Source of the DNA: Pseudomonas sp. ACM7
Lineage (GTDB): Bacteria; Pseudomonadota; Gammaproteobacteria; Pseudomonadales; Pseudomonadaceae
Direction: 5' to 3'
DNA length: 64,000 bases
NCBI RefSeq assembly: GCF_004136015.1
Contig: NZ_CP024866.1
Coordinates: 3,992,327-4,056,326 of the forward strand
Shown here: one piece after another, positions 46,293 through 56,296 of the stretch
Numbering within the stretch: position 1 is the first letter of the stretch
Layout of the letters: every line of letters starts with the position of its first letter
Translations under genes and position numbers: made by a program
Notes under the pieces: generated by a model
Told to the model about the DNA's origin: nothing
What the model saw: only the letters and a program-made list of their open reading frames with translations
The model's database searches: none

Positions 46293-49200
46293 ATGGGTTT
46301 CAATCTTTCCGAATGGGCGCTGCGTAATCGCCAGATCGTACTGTTCCTGATGCTCTTGCTGGCCATTGTCGGCGCACTGTCCTACACCAAGCTCGGCCAA
46401 AGTGAAGACCCGCCGTTCACCTTCAAGGCCATGGTGATTCGTACCAACTGGCCTGGGGCCACGGCGCAGGAAGTGTCGCGCCAGGTCACTGAGCGTATTG
46501 AAAAGAAACTGATGGAAACCGGCGAATACGAACGCATCGTTTCGTTCTCCCGTCCGGGCGAATCCCAAGTGACGTTCGTTGCCCGTGATTCCATGCACTC
46601 GGTGGAAATCCCGGACCTCTGGTACCAGGTTCGCAAGAAGATCAGCGACATTCGTCAGACCCTGCCACCGGGCATCCAGGGGCCATTCTTCAATGATGAG
46701 TTCGGCACAACGTTTGGCAACATCTACGCGCTGACGGGCGAAGGTTTTGATTACGCGGTGCTCAAGGACTACGCCGACCGCGTGCAGATTCAGCTGCAAC
46801 GGGTCAAGGATGTGGGCAAGGTCGATCTGCTCGGGTTACAGGACGAGAAGATCTGGATCGAACTCTCCAACGTCAAACTCGCCACCCTCGGCCTGCCTTT
46901 GTCGGCGGTGCAGCAGGCCCTTGAAGAGCAAAACGCGGTGTCCACCGCCGGGTTCTTCGAGACCTCCAGCGAGCGATTGCAGCTACGCGTCTCGGGGAAT
47001 TTTCAGACGGTCGAAGAGATCAAGAGCTTCCCTATCCGCGTCGGTGATCGTACGTTCCGCATCGCCGATGTGGCGGATGTGCGTCGGGGTTTCAACGATC
47101 CGCCAGCGCCAAGCATGCGCTTCATGGCGGAAAACGCCATCGGTCTGGCCGTGGCCATGAAGGACGGTGGCGACATTCTGGTGCTGGGCAAGGCGTTGGA
47201 AATCGAATTCGACCGCATCCAGAAAAATCTCCCTGCCGGTATGCAGCTGCGCAAGGTCTCCGACCAGCCCGCCGCTGTGAAAAGCAGTGTCGGTGAATTT
47301 GTTCAGGTGCTGGTGGAAGCACTGGCAATCGTCCTGCTGGTGAGCTTCTTCTCCCTCGGCGTGCGCACCGGCATGGTGGTCGCGTTGGCGATTCCTTTGG
47401 TATTGGCGATGACGTTCGCCTGCATGTATTACCTGGGAATCGGCCTGCACAAGATTTCCCTCGGGGCGTTGGTGCTGGCGCTGGGTTTGTTGGTGGACGA
47501 CGCGATCATCGCCGTGGAAATGATGGCGATCAAAATGGAGCAGGGCTTCGACCGGATCAAGGCGGCCAGTTACGCCTGGACCAGCACCGCATTCCCGATG
47601 CTCACCGGTACGCTGATCACCGCTGCCGGCTTCCTGCCGATTGCCACTGCGCAATCGGGCACGGGTGAATACACGCGTTCGATCTTCCAGGTGGTGACCA
47701 TCGCGTTGCTGGCCTCGTGGGTGGCCGCTGTTGTGTTTGTGCCTTATCTGGGGGAAAAACTCCTGCCGGATCTGGCGAAGATTCATGCAGCCAAACATGG
47801 CACCGGCGACGGTCAGCCCGACCCTTACGGCACGCCGTTCTATCAGCGCGTCAGACGCTTGGTTGAGTGGTGCGTACGGCGGCGCAAGACGGTCATTGTC
47901 CTGACGGCCGTGTTGTTTATCGGCTCTGTCATCCTGTTTCGCTTTGTGCCGCAACAGTTCTTCCCGGCATCGGGTCGTCTGGAGTTGATGGTCGATCTGA
48001 AACTGGCGGAAGGTGCCTCGTTGAGCAACACCCGAGATGAGGTCAAACGCCTCGAAGCACTGCTGAAGGATCACGCCGGTATCGACAACTATGTCGCTTA
48101 CGTTGGCACCGGTTCGCCACGTTTTTACCTGCCGCTGGATCAACAACTTCCTGCAGCGAGCTTCGCGCAGTTTGTAGTCCTGGCCAAAACCATCGAGGAG
48201 CGCGAAACCCTGCGCACCTGGCTGATCGAAGCCCTCAAGGAACAATTCCCGGCCCTGCGCGCGCGGGTGACGCGTCTGGAGAACGGGCCACCGGTTGGCT
48301 ATCCGATGCAGTTCCGGGTCACCGGTGAGCACATCGAGGAAGTCCGCGCGCTGGCCCGTAAAGTGGCCGCCAAGGTTCGCGAGAACCCGCATGTGGTCAA
48401 CGTCCATCTGGATTGGGAAGAACCGAGCAAAGTCGTTTATCTGAACGTCGATCAGGACCGCGCCCGGGCGCTTGGCGTGAGCACCGCGAACCTGTCGAAG
48501 TTCCTGCAAAGCTCTCTGACCGGTTCCAGCGTCAGCCAGTACCGTGAAGACAACGAGTTGATCGAGATTCTATTGCGCGGCACGTTGCATGAACGTACCG
48601 AACTGTCATTGCTGCCAAGCCTGGCGGTGCCGACTGACAACGGTCGCAGCGTGGCGCTGTCGCAAATCGCGACGCTGGAATACGGCTTCGAAGAAGGCAT
48701 CATCTGGCACCGCAACCGCTTGCCGAACGTGACGGTCCGCGCCGACATTTACGGTAAGGAGCAACCGGCGACGCTGGTGCAGCAGATCATGCCGACCCTC
48801 GATCCGATCCGCGCCGAACTGCCGGACGGCTACTTGCTGGAAGTCGGCGGCACTGTAGAGGACTCGGCTCGCGGGCAGAATTCGGTGAAGGCCGGTGTGC
48901 CGCTTTTCATCGTGGTGGTGCTGACATTGCTGATGCTGCAACTGCGTAGTTTCTCACGCACGGTAATGGTGTTTCTGACGGCGCCTTTGGGTTTGATCGG
49001 TGTGACCTTGTTCCTGATGGTGTTCCGTCAGCCGTTCGGTTTCGTCGCCATGCTCGGCACCATCGCGCTCTCCGGGATGATCATGCGTAACTCGGTGATT
49101 CTGGTGGACCAGATCGAGCAGGACATCGCTGCAGGGCTCAAGCCTTGGCAGGCGATTATTGAAGCCACGGTGCGGCGTTTCCGACCGATTGTGTTGACTG

Positions 49201-49364
49201 CACTCGCGGCGGTGCTGGCGATGATTCCGCTATCACGCAGTGTGTTTTTCGGGCCGATGGCGGTGGCGATCATGGGCGGGTTGATTGTGGCAACGGCGCT
49301 GACGTTGCTGTTTTTGCCGGCGCTGTATGCGGCGTGGTTCAGGATCAAAAAGGACCCAGCCTAA
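46293..49364 (+). CDS. mexK: RND multidrug efflux transporter, MexK-like
   Basis: A 1023-residue AcrB-type proton antiporter with 12 membrane segments: TM1 (residues 10-30), a large periplasmic loop, a TM2-TM6 block from about 335, a second loop, and a TM7-TM12 block. The paired aspartates of the proton relay are visible in LVLALGLLVDDAIIAVEM. The start ATG 46293 follows AAGGAG. It is expected to export antimicrobials such as triclosan, tetracycline and erythromycin, by analogy to P. aeruginosa MexJK. The frame is intact. Confidence 0.9.
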   Translation: MGFNLSEWALRNRQIVLFLMLLLAIVGALSYTKLGQSEDPPFTFKAMVIRTNWPGATAQEVSRQVTERIEKKLMETGEYERIVSFSRPGESQVTFVARDSMHSVEIPDLWYQVRKKISDIRQTLPPGIQGPFFNDEFGTTFGNIYALTGEGFDYAVLKDYADRVQIQLQRVKDVGKVDLLGLQDEKIWIELSNVKLATLGLPLSAVQQALEEQNAVSTAGFFETSSERLQLRVSGNFQTVEEIKSFPIRVGDRTFRIADVADVRRGFNDPPAPSMRFMAENAIGLAVAMKDGGDILVLGKALEIEFDRIQKNLPAGMQLRKVSDQPAAVKSSVGEFVQVLVEALAIVLLVSFFSLGVRTGMVVALAIPLVLAMTFACMYYLGIGLHKISLGALVLALGLLVDDAIIAVEMMAIKMEQGFDRIKAASYAWTSTAFPMLTGTLITAAGFLPIATAQSGTGEYTRSIFQVVTIALLASWVAAVVFVPYLGEKLLPDLAKIHAAKHGTGDGQPDPYGTPFYQRVRRLVEWCVRRRKTVIVLTAVLFIGSVILFRFVPQQFFPASGRLELMVDLKLAEGASLSNTRDEVKRLEALLKDHAGIDNYVAYVGTGSPRFYLPLDQQLPAASFAQFVVLAKTIEERETLRTWLIEALKEQFPALRARVTRLENGPPVGYPMQFRVTGEHIEEVRALARKVAAKVRENPHVVNVHLDWEEPSKVVYLNVDQDRARALGVSTANLSKFLQSSLTGSSVSQYREDNELIEILLRGTLHERTELSLLPSLAVPTDNGRSVALSQIATLEYGFEEGIIWHRNRLPNVTVRADIYGKEQPATLVQQIMPTLDPIRAELPDGYLLEVGGTVEDSARGQNSVKAGVPLFIVVVLTLLMLQLRSFSRTVMVFLTAPLGLIGVTLFLMVFRQPFGFVAMLGTIALSGMIMRNSVILVDQIEQDIAAGLKPWQAIIEATVRRFRPIVLTALAAVLAMIPLSRSVFFGPMAVAIMGGLIVATALTLLFLPALYAAWFRIKKDPA

Positions 49365-49460
49365 CGTCCTACGTGTATTTCAGATCCCTCTGATATTGAG
49401 TCATAGGGATCGGAATGCTGTACTCAAAACTCAGTTTTACGAGTTTTTGAGACAGCAATA

Positions 49461-50807
49461 ATGAAAAAGCCGCCCATTTTGAGGGGAAGGACCGACCCGG
49501 TATTCGACCTGTTGGGGAAGTCGCCCCACAAGGAACGCCTCTCGGACTACCTTGCCCTGCTCAAGCCGCTGGACGATCAGGGGCGTTATCTGCCTTTCGA
49601 TGAGTTGCGCTACCGCTGGGCGCCGGGGCTGGATTCGAATCTGTGCTGGGCGCTGGTGAAGAAAGCCCGGACTGCGCAGTACTCAAGTCTTTTGCCGCTA
49701 GGCGAGCCGCTTCAATGGGGCAAATTCGTGTTCACGCCGTTGGCGCAGAAAGCTATTTCCGCCGTCGATCGGCAAGCCACAACGGCCGCGCTCGAGTACA
49801 TGACCAGTCAGATCGGTGAACACGCGCATTTCAGTTATCTGTTGAATGACTTGATCGAAGACGAAGCCATCAGCAGCAGCCAGCTCGAAGGCGCGGCGAC
49901 CACCACGCGGGCGGCCAAGGACATGCTCAAGCGCAATCGCCTGCCGCGCACGCCGGATGAGCGAATGGTGATCGGCAACTACAAGATGATGAATTTCGCC
50001 TGGGAAAAGCGTTATGACGCCCTGAGTGTCGAACTGATTTCAGCCATGCACCGGGTGGGTGTCGAGGGCATTGATGACGCGCAATATTCGCCGGGGGCGT
50101 TCAGGGCCAACGATGATGTGGTGGTGCAGGACGGCGAGGGCAACACCGTGCATACACCGCCGCCCGCAGCAGGGCTGTTGTCACGATTGCGGGTGCTGTC
50201 GACGTGGATCAACCAGCTCCACAACGATCCCGATCAAGTGGATTACCTTCATCCACTGATCAAAGGCATCGCACTGCATTTTGCTCTGGGCTATGAGCAT
50301 CCGTTCCGCGATGGTAACGGCCGGGTCGCGCGGGCACTGTTTTATTGGTTCATGTTCAAGAATGACTTCTCTGCCTTTCGCTACATTGCGATCAGCATTT
50401 TGCTGCGCAGTGCGCCGGTGAAATACGGGCGGTCTTATCTGAACACTGAGGCTGATGACCTCGACCTGACTTATTTCATCGATTTCCAGTGTTCGGTCAT
50501 CCTGCGGGCTGTCAGCGGTTTTACCGATGCTTATCGGAAAAGTCTGGCGTATGCCGAAAGCTTTGATCGCTGGTTGTTGGAGTCCGGATTTTTTGACCGA
50601 TTGACCGAGAAGCAACGAGCCGTATTCCAGGTTGCCAAGAGCGGGATGGCCAAGGAGTTTACGGCGGTCAATGTGAAGGAGAATCTGGACTGTTCTTACA
50701 ACACCGCGTCAGCCACGTTGAATGGGCTGGTCGAATTGGAGGTGTTTGAGAAAAGGAAGATGGGACGCGAGTGGGTGTTCTTTCTGCGGGCTGCATCGAC
50801 TGCTTGA
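49461..50807 (+). CDS. Fic-domain AMP-transferase (class II, self-inhibited)
   Basis: A 448-residue protein. Catalytic Fic motif HPFRDGNGRVAR at H280-R291, fully canonical. An N-terminal inhibitory helix carries SxxxEG (S139, E143, G144), which would place E143 against the ATP gamma-phosphate. The C-terminal 70 residues resemble a winged helix (EKQRAVFQVAKSGMAKEFTAVNVKENL). Such proteins transfer AMP to protein Ser/Thr/Tyr hydroxyls. The target is unknown. It is monocistronic between mexK and the DUF4197 gene, which may mark an insertion. Confidence 0.9.
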   Translation: MKKPPILRGRTDPVFDLLGKSPHKERLSDYLALLKPLDDQGRYLPFDELRYRWAPGLDSNLCWALVKKARTAQYSSLLPLGEPLQWGKFVFTPLAQKAISAVDRQATTAALEYMTSQIGEHAHFSYLLNDLIEDEAISSSQLEGAATTTRAAKDMLKRNRLPRTPDERMVIGNYKMMNFAWEKRYDALSVELISAMHRVGVEGIDDAQYSPGAFRANDDVVVQDGEGNTVHTPPPAAGLLSRLRVLSTWINQLHNDPDQVDYLHPLIKGIALHFALGYEHPFRDGNGRVARALFYWFMFKNDFSAFRYIAISILLRSAPVKYGRSYLNTEADDLDLTYFIDFQCSVILRAVSGFTDAYRKSLAYAESFDRWLLESGFFDRLTEKQRAVFQVAKSGMAKEFTAVNVKENLDCSYNTASATLNGLVELEVFEKRKMGREWVFFLRAASTA

Positions 50808-50811
50808 CCCT

Positions 50812-50890
50812 ATGTGGGAGCGAGCTTGCTCGCGATGGCGGTGTATCAGCCACAGTTAATGTCGACTGACACGGCCTCATCGCGAGCAAG
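50812..50890. repeat. REP pair, right copy truncated
   Basis: A full REP copy (GTGGGAGCGAGCTTGCTCGC) faces a mirror copy that stops after TCGCGAGCAAG. It lies just after the Fic stop codon. Confidence 0.75.
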
Positions 50891-50904
50891 GTCGGTGTTA
50901 AGGC

Positions 50905-51594
50905 TTAGAGCGTACCGAAGACTTTCTTCGCCAAACTCGTCGCTGCCGCCGCAGGATTCTGGCGAATGGCTTCTTCCTGTTTACCAATCATCTCGAACAG
51001 ACCGTTCAATGCCTGCTCGGTCACGTAGCTTTCGATGTTGGCGCTCTTCGCATCCACCACACCCATCGTCGCGGCTTGCCCGGCGAACGAGTTGTACTGC
51101 TTGGCCAGGCCCACCTGGTCGGTGGCTTGCTTGACGATTGGCAGGAACTTGACGCGGATCTGTTCGCGGCTGGTTTTGCTCAGGTACTGAGTGGCCGAGT
51201 CCTTGCCGCCGCTGAGAATGCCCTTGGCATCCTCCACGCTCATCTTCTTCACCGCGTCCACCAGGATCGGCTGGGCTTGCGTCACGGCGGTTTCAGCCGC
51301 TTTGTTCATGCTGGTTTCCAGCTGGTCAACCTGGTCGCCCATGCCGAACTGTTTCATCTTGCTGGCGACTTTGCCCAGTTTGCCCGGCAGCTCGATTTTC
51401 ACGTCCGGGTTGTTGCTGAACCCGCCCGGCGTGCCGAGTTGTTTCACGGCCAGCTGCGCGCCTTGGGTCAGGGCATCCTTGAGGCCGCCGGTGGCGTCCT
51501 TTTGCGACAGGTCGTTGAGCGACAGCGCCAGGGCGCTGGCGGAGATCATCAGGCCTGCGCACAGGCCGGCGAAGCGAAGGGTAGGGCGGAACAT
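50905..51594 (-). CDS. DUF4197 exported protein
   Basis: A 229-residue protein with a cleavable signal peptide (residues 1-23, ISASALALS). The mature part is alpha-helical (LSLNDLSQKDATGGLKDALTQGA; PILVDAVKKMSVEDAKGILSGGKDSATQYL; TEQALNGLFEMIGKQEEAIRQNP), diagnostic of DUF4197. Periplasmic; function unknown. It shares direction with the small lipoprotein gene 29 bases upstream. Confidence 0.85.
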   Translation of the reverse strand: MFRPTLRFAGLCAGLMISASALALSLNDLSQKDATGGLKDALTQGAQLAVKQLGTPGGFSNNPDVKIELPGKLGKVASKMKQFGMGDQVDQLETSMNKAAETAVTQAQPILVDAVKKMSVEDAKGILSGGKDSATQYLSKTSREQIRVKFLPIVKQATDQVGLAKQYNSFAGQAATMGVVDAKSANIESYVTEQALNGLFEMIGKQEEAIRQNPAAAATSLAKKVFGTL

Positions 51595-51623
51595 GGCAGC
51601 TTCCTTTGTTCAAAAAATGAGAG

Positions 51624-52022
51624 TTAGCGAGCGGCGTCGACGCGGATTTTCAGAGGCTGAGGGTCGCTTCCATCCAGCTGCACGGCGTGATGTTCGGTGG
51701 TGATGAACATCAGCTCGCCGTTGACTTCGATCCGAGCGCTGACCGAATAACGATGGCCCGGTTTGACCTGCGTTGGATCGTAACTCAGATGAAACGGCAG
51801 CGGCACCTGGCCTTTGACCGGGCCTTTCTGTTCGTCAAGGACCACGGCGGGTGCGTCGGCCAGGGAAACGTCCTGCAAGCTGACGCTTAACGTGGCGCTC
51901 GGCGGCAGGGCGATGCGTTGCAAGTAGAAGACTTCGCCATCGAGGCTGGTTTTGGCGGCAGGTTGTACGGTCTGGCAGGCTCCGAGCAAGGCAGTAAGCC
52001 CCAGAAGCGAGAGTTTTTTCAT
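51624..52022 (-). CDS. YbaY/YscW-type lipoprotein
   Basis: A 132-residue lipoprotein: lipobox LLGAC (cysteine at residue 16) and one beta-sandwich domain (DGEVFYLQRIALPPSATLSVSLQDVSLAD ... PFHLSYDPTQVKPGHRYSVSARIE), as in the YbaY/YscW (PF09619) group. Probably outer-membrane anchored. It is in line with the DUF4197 gene downstream. Confidence 0.82.
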   Translation of the reverse strand: MKKLSLLGLTALLGACQTVQPAAKTSLDGEVFYLQRIALPPSATLSVSLQDVSLADAPAVVLDEQKGPVKGQVPLPFHLSYDPTQVKPGHRYSVSARIEVNGELMFITTEHHAVQLDGSDPQPLKIRVDAAR

Positions 52023-52127
52023 GAGTTGAATCCCTGTCGTTGGCGCCCGAAGTAGATGAACGCCGACGACAATTTAACGGATTTTTCCGGTGATTTCGCC
52101 CTATGGATCTTTTGATATGCGCTTTTT

Positions 52128-52754
52128 TCAAATTCTACTAAAGGGTTTCAATACAACGGACCCGGGATATACCGCAATTGAATTGTGGTATTCATTTTCA
52201 GTGGCTGTCAGCGTATAGCGTTTGCCAGGTACGACAGTCTCCGGGTCGTATTCCAGATAGAACGCCTCGGCCATTTCTTCGCTGATATGTATTGGCGCCA
52301 GTTGCGCAGTCGTATCGTCGTGCTCGTGGACGACAACAGTGACGGCGTGTTCAGGTTGAACCGCTTGAGGCGCTTGCGCCTGCAGGTAGAGGCGGCCAAC
52401 AGGGCTGAGATGCAGGGTTTGTCGGTGCGGCGCACGATGGACAATCACGAAGTAGTCCAGGTCAATCAGCAGTGGAACGCCGTTGTGGGTCATGCTGATC
52501 GTGACAAGGTATTTGACGCTGATATCGGAATAGTTGTGCATGAATGAGAAATTCCAACGCCCGCTATACAGTTCCGGTTTGCGGGATTGCGCAACTTTTA
52601 TGGGAGTGGTTGAGTTGGCAGTTTGCACGCTTATATAGGTTTCGCCTTCGCCATCATCCGGGGGTAGAAAGTCTTCAGGCAAACTGAAAGTTAGAGTGAC
52701 GTAGTTGCTGGTGTTTTCTAATGGGTTCATCGCGATATCCGTATCGGGATTCAA
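52128..52754 (-). CDS. Leaderless protein with YbaY/YscW-like C-terminal half
   Basis: A 208-residue protein from a TTG start (52752-52754) preceded by GAGG at good spacing; the ATG at 52730 (residue 9) has no clear site. Residues 110-205 (RLYLQAQAPQAVQPEHAVTVVV; FYLEYDPETVVPGKRYTLTATENE) parallel the neighbouring lipoprotein. Residues 10-105 appear to be a second, diverged beta domain. There is no signal peptide or lipobox, unlike its neighbour. Function unknown; composition is AT-rich relative to the flanks. Confidence 0.65.
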   Translation of the reverse strand: MNPDTDIAMNPLENTSNYVTLTFSLPEDFLPPDDGEGETYISVQTANSTTPIKVAQSRKPELYSGRWNFSFMHNYSDISVKYLVTISMTHNGVPLLIDLDYFVIVHRAPHRQTLHLSPVGRLYLQAQAPQAVQPEHAVTVVVHEHDDTTAQLAPIHISEEMAEAFYLEYDPETVVPGKRYTLTATENEYHNSIAVYPGSVVLKPFSRI

Positions 52755-52840
52755 ATGGGCCTCTATTAATCCATAATTGACAGGTTATAAGAACATCCTT
52801 GTTCCTATGGTTATTGTCAGAAAGTTACAGCCAACTCCAA

Positions 52841-55324
52841 CTAAGCCTGATCCGCCGCATCTTCACTGCGATGCAACGCGACCTGACGGATCGACAAGCG
52901 AATCTCCGCCGGCAACACCCGCTTGGCCGCGCCTTCGGCCAATTCGCCGAGCAGTTCGTGATAGCTCAGCTTGCCGGCTTCGTCGCGCTTGAGTACATCC
53001 AGATCCAGCATTGTCTGGATGAAATGGCGGAACAGGCTTTTGTCGAAGAACTCCGGGGCGTTGAGGCCATGGAGGATGGACAGGCGCTGGGCCATGACCG
53101 TGCACAGGTCTTCCAGCTCTTCGGCGCTGATGCTGTTCTGACCGCTATTGAGCAGCAGCGAGACCGTCATGTAGAAGCGTTGCAGGGTCTGGGCGATGCT
53201 TTTCGACAGCAGGGTCAGCAGCACGAAATGCCGCGAGCTCGGTGCCGGACGCAGGTAAACGTCATTCTCAAAACGCAGCAGACCTTGCTCGACGAAGGCT
53301 TCGAGCCATTGGTCGATCACCGCATCCAGCTCGTCCAGCGACCAGCGAATGAACAGCTCCGATTGCAGGTACGGGTACAGCGCGCGGGTGTAGCGCAGGA
53401 TCTGTTCGCGGCTCATGCGCGAGGCGCTCTGGAAGAAGCTCGCCAGCAACGCCGGCAAGGCGAAGATGTGCAAAACGTTGTTGCGGTAGTAGGTCATCAG
53501 GACGGCATTCTGTTCGTCCAGATACAGAATCTTGCCCAGGGCATCGCTCTGCTCGGACAGAAGATCCATGTCCTTCACATGCTCGATCAACGCGCGGCCG
53601 TCACCTTCCGGCAGAGTGGTGTGCGGTGAGTACGGGACCTTGCGCAACAGCGCCAGGTACAGATCGAGCACCCGCGCCATAGCGCGATCATCCAGCGCGA
53701 GACGGCTGGTGGACAGCAGCGCCAGGGCCACGAGGTTGACCGGGTTGATCGCCGCCGCTTCGTTCAGATGCTGCGCGACTTTCTCGCCGAGGCGGTTGGT
53801 GGTTTCGTTGAGCCAGGCCGGTTTGAACTGTGGGCCGAGTTCCTGTTTACGCCAGTCCGGCTGTTCGCTGTCGAGGAATTCCGCCAGTTTGATCGGCTCG
53901 CCGAAGTTCACCGCCACTTGACCGAAACGCTGCTTGAGCGCGCCGATGACTTTGAAGATGTCGAAGATAGATTCTTTTTTCTTGCTCGCGCCACGCAGTT
54001 CGCCGAGGTAGGTCCGGCCTTCCAGCACACGCTCGTAACCGATGTAGACCGGGATGAAAACGATCGGCATCCGCGACGAACGCAGGAAGCTGCGCAAGGT
54101 AATCGCCAGCATCCCGGTTTTTGGTTGCAGCATGCGCCCGGTGCGCGAACGACCACCCTCGACGAAGTACTCCACCGGGAAGCCTTTGGTGAACAGGGTG
54201 TGCAGGTATTCGTTGAACACCGAGGTGTAGAGCGGGTTGCCCTTGAAGGTACGGCGCATGAAGAACGCACCGCCGCGCCGCAGCAGGCTGCCAATCACCG
54301 GCATGTTGAGGTTGATCCCGGCGGCGATGTGCGGCGGGGTCAGGCCGTTGCGAAACAGCAAATAGGACAGCAGCAGGTAGTCGATGTGGCTGCGATGGCA
54401 CGGCACGTAGATCACTTCGTGACCCTGAGCGACCTTCTGCACGCCTTCGATGTGGTTGACCTTGATTCCGTCGTAGATCTTGTTCCAGAACCAGCTCAGC
54501 ACCACTTCCAGAAAGCGGATCGCGGTGTAGGTGTAGTCGGAGGCGATCTCGTTGCCATAGCGCAGGGCTTGGGCCTTGGCTTTCTCCGGGGAAATGTTTT
54601 CACGCTCGGCTTCGTCGAGGATCGCTTGCTTGACCAGCGGCTGATTGAGCAGGCCTTTGACCAGGTTGCGGCGGTGGGAAATGTCCGGACCGATCACCGC
54701 TGCTTTCAGGTTGCGAAAATGCACCCGCAGAATCCGCTGGGCCATGCGCACGGTGCGCTCGTGGCCCTTGTTGTGGTCGATCAGCTCGCGCAAATGGATC
54801 GGCGCCGAGAACTGCACCCGGGTTTTGCGCCCCAGCACGATGATGCTCAACAACCGACGCAGGCGCCCGGTGACTGCCCAGCTGTCGGCGAAGAGCAGTT
54901 TCCACGGGCTCGATTCGCTGTCCGGTGACTGACCCCAGAACACGCTGACCGGAATGATCTGCGCGTCTTCGACGGCGTTCTGGCTCAGGGCGCTGACCAG
55001 GCGAGTCAAGGTCGGCGGTGCACCACGCTTATCCTGACGGCCGAGCCAATCGGGCTCTGGCGTCAGGTAAAAGAACGCGGCGGGTTCCTCCAGCGTACCT
55101 ACCGAGACCGGCAACACCGGGCGGGGCAAACCCGCCTTGCTGCACTCGGTATCGACCACGGCCAGGTCGGTCAGCGAAGGGTTTTGCAGGACGTAGAACA
55201 CCGGACGGCTGCGGTCGAGGTTGAGGGTGAACGACGACTGATTGATCGTCTCCGAGCGAACCCAGAGGTACAACAGTCGGCGCAGGGTGCCAAACACAAG
55301 ACGGCGGAGCGGGGAACGGGTCAT
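52841..55324 (-). CDS. plsB: Glycerol-3-phosphate 1-O-acyltransferase PlsB
   Basis: An 827-residue inner-membrane-associated enzyme adding the first acyl chain to glycerol 3-phosphate. The acyltransferase block I HRSHID (H310-D315) is intact. Further blocks [21 protein letters not shown] and [10 protein letters not shown] follow at about 345-440. The length matches the PlsB family (about 800-830). It starts at ATG 55324. Divergent from the cold-shock gene. Confidence 0.96.
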   Translation of the reverse strand: MTRSPLRRLVFGTLRRLLYLWVRSETINQSSFTLNLDRSRPVFYVLQNPSLTDLAVVDTECSKAGLPRPVLPVSVGTLEEPAAFFYLTPEPDWLGRQDKRGAPPTLTRLVSALSQNAVEDAQIIPVSVFWGQSPDSESSPWKLLFADSWAVTGRLRRLLSIIVLGRKTRVQFSAPIHLRELIDHNKGHERTVRMAQRILRVHFRNLKAAVIGPDISHRRNLVKGLLNQPLVKQAILDEAERENISPEKAKAQALRYGNEIASDYTYTAIRFLEVVLSWFWNKIYDGIKVNHIEGVQKVAQGHEVIYVPCHRSHIDYLLLSYLLFRNGLTPPHIAAGINLNMPVIGSLLRRGGAFFMRRTFKGNPLYTSVFNEYLHTLFTKGFPVEYFVEGGRSRTGRMLQPKTGMLAITLRSFLRSSRMPIVFIPVYIGYERVLEGRTYLGELRGASKKKESIFDIFKVIGALKQRFGQVAVNFGEPIKLAEFLDSEQPDWRKQELGPQFKPAWLNETTNRLGEKVAQHLNEAAAINPVNLVALALLSTSRLALDDRAMARVLDLYLALLRKVPYSPHTTLPEGDGRALIEHVKDMDLLSEQSDALGKILYLDEQNAVLMTYYRNNVLHIFALPALLASFFQSASRMSREQILRYTRALYPYLQSELFIRWSLDELDAVIDQWLEAFVEQGLLRFENDVYLRPAPSSRHFVLLTLLSKSIAQTLQRFYMTVSLLLNSGQNSISAEELEDLCTVMAQRLSILHGLNAPEFFDKSLFRHFIQTMLDLDVLKRDEAGKLSYHELLGELAEGAAKRVLPAEIRLSIRQVALHRSEDAADQA

Positions 55325-55489
55325 ACGGCTTCTGCATGAGTGAATAAAACCGAGCGTTTGCTCGGGCGGTCGATAGTGTGCCGTATTCGCCGAAAATCGG
55401 CAAAAAAGCGCCTAAGTAAACTTGAGTTGAGAGTTTTGGCGGCTGTCATATACTCGGCCGTTCAAAATAAAAACAAGGGGGGTACAGAT

Positions 55490-55699
55490 ATGGCTACGCG
55501 CGAAACCGGCAATGTGAAGTGGTTCAACGATGCCAAGGGTTACGGATTCATTCAGCGCGAGGACGGGGTGGACGTGTTCGTGCACTACCGCGCGATTCGC
55601 GGCGAGGGGCATCGTTCGTTGGCTGAAGGCCAGCAGGTTGAATACGGCGTGGTGACGGGCGAGAAGGGCTTGCAGGCCGAGGATGTGGTGGGGCTCTAA
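55490..55699 (+). CDS. Cold-shock domain protein
   Basis: A 69-residue single-domain CspA-family RNA chaperone: RNP1 KGYGFI (residues 16-21) and RNP2 VFVHY (29-33). It starts at ATG 55490 after AAGGGGGGT; the frame is open upstream to 55340, but the upstream part is leader. The long leader (plsB start to 55490, about 165 bases) is typical of cold-shock mRNAs. Confidence 0.95.
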   Translation: MATRETGNVKWFNDAKGYGFIQREDGVDVFVHYRAIRGEGHRSLAEGQQVEYGVVTGEKGLQAEDVVGL

Positions 55700-55726
55700 A
55701 CCCACTCTTCAGATCACACAAAATCA

Positions 55727-55820
55727 ATGTGGGAGCGGGCTTGCTCGCGAATGCGGTGTGTCAGTTGACATAAACTTTGACTGACACACCGCATTCGCGA
55801 GCAAGCCCGCTCCCACATTT
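55727..55820. repeat. REP inverted pair (GTGGGAGCG family)
   Basis: Facing REP copies with extended homology (GCGGTGTGTCAG and its mirror) lie between convergent genes. Confidence 0.88.
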
Positions 55821-55834
55821 GATCCGCTTCGTTT

Positions 55835-56212
55835 TTAAGCGGTTTTCCAGGTGATCTCTTCTTCACCGTCAGCGCTGATGCGCATCCAGCGATCCGCTGT
55901 CTCTTCACCTTCTTCTTCGACCCAGCTACCCGGTGCGCAACGCACTTCGACGTTCAGCGCGGCAAAGGCGGCGCGGGCGCAGGCGATGTCGTCTTCCCAC
56001 GGGGTCTGGTCGCTGTCCAGGAACAGGCTGTTCCACTTGCCCACGGCTTTCGGCAACCAGGTGACCGACACGTTGCCGGCCTTGCACTTGTAGGTCTGGC
56101 CTTTCTGGACCCAGTCGGTGCATGGGCCCAAAGCAGTGCCGAGCCAGGCTGCGACGGCTTTATAGTCGACGTCGGCGTCTTTCAGGTAAATCTCGATATC
56201 GGGTTGGCGCAT
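55835..56212 (-). CDS. Conserved hypothetical protein
   Basis: A 125-residue acidic cytoplasmic protein starting at ATG 56210-56212 after GAGGAC. It begins MRQPDIEIYLKDADVDYKAV and has the aromatic-rich middle WLPKAVGKWNSLFLDSDQTPW and four cysteines. P. aeruginosa carries a similar gene in the same place (between the cold-shock gene and rlmA) by my recollection. Function unknown. Confidence 0.78.
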   Translation of the reverse strand: MRQPDIEIYLKDADVDYKAVAAWLGTALGPCTDWVQKGQTYKCKAGNVSVTWLPKAVGKWNSLFLDSDQTPWEDDIACARAAFAALNVEVRCAPGSWVEEEGEETADRWMRISADGEEEITWKTA

Positions 56213-56296
56213 GGATGTCCTCACTGCGGGTCTGAAAAATCCATTCGCGGATTTAGCCGGCCTACGGCAACTGCCGAAGACCAAAAAATTAAAGAG

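Noticed and set aside
46983..48509. 508-codon minus-strand frame opposite mexK
   Set aside because: Shadow of the RND pump gene; composition is typical of antisense frames in Pseudomonas.
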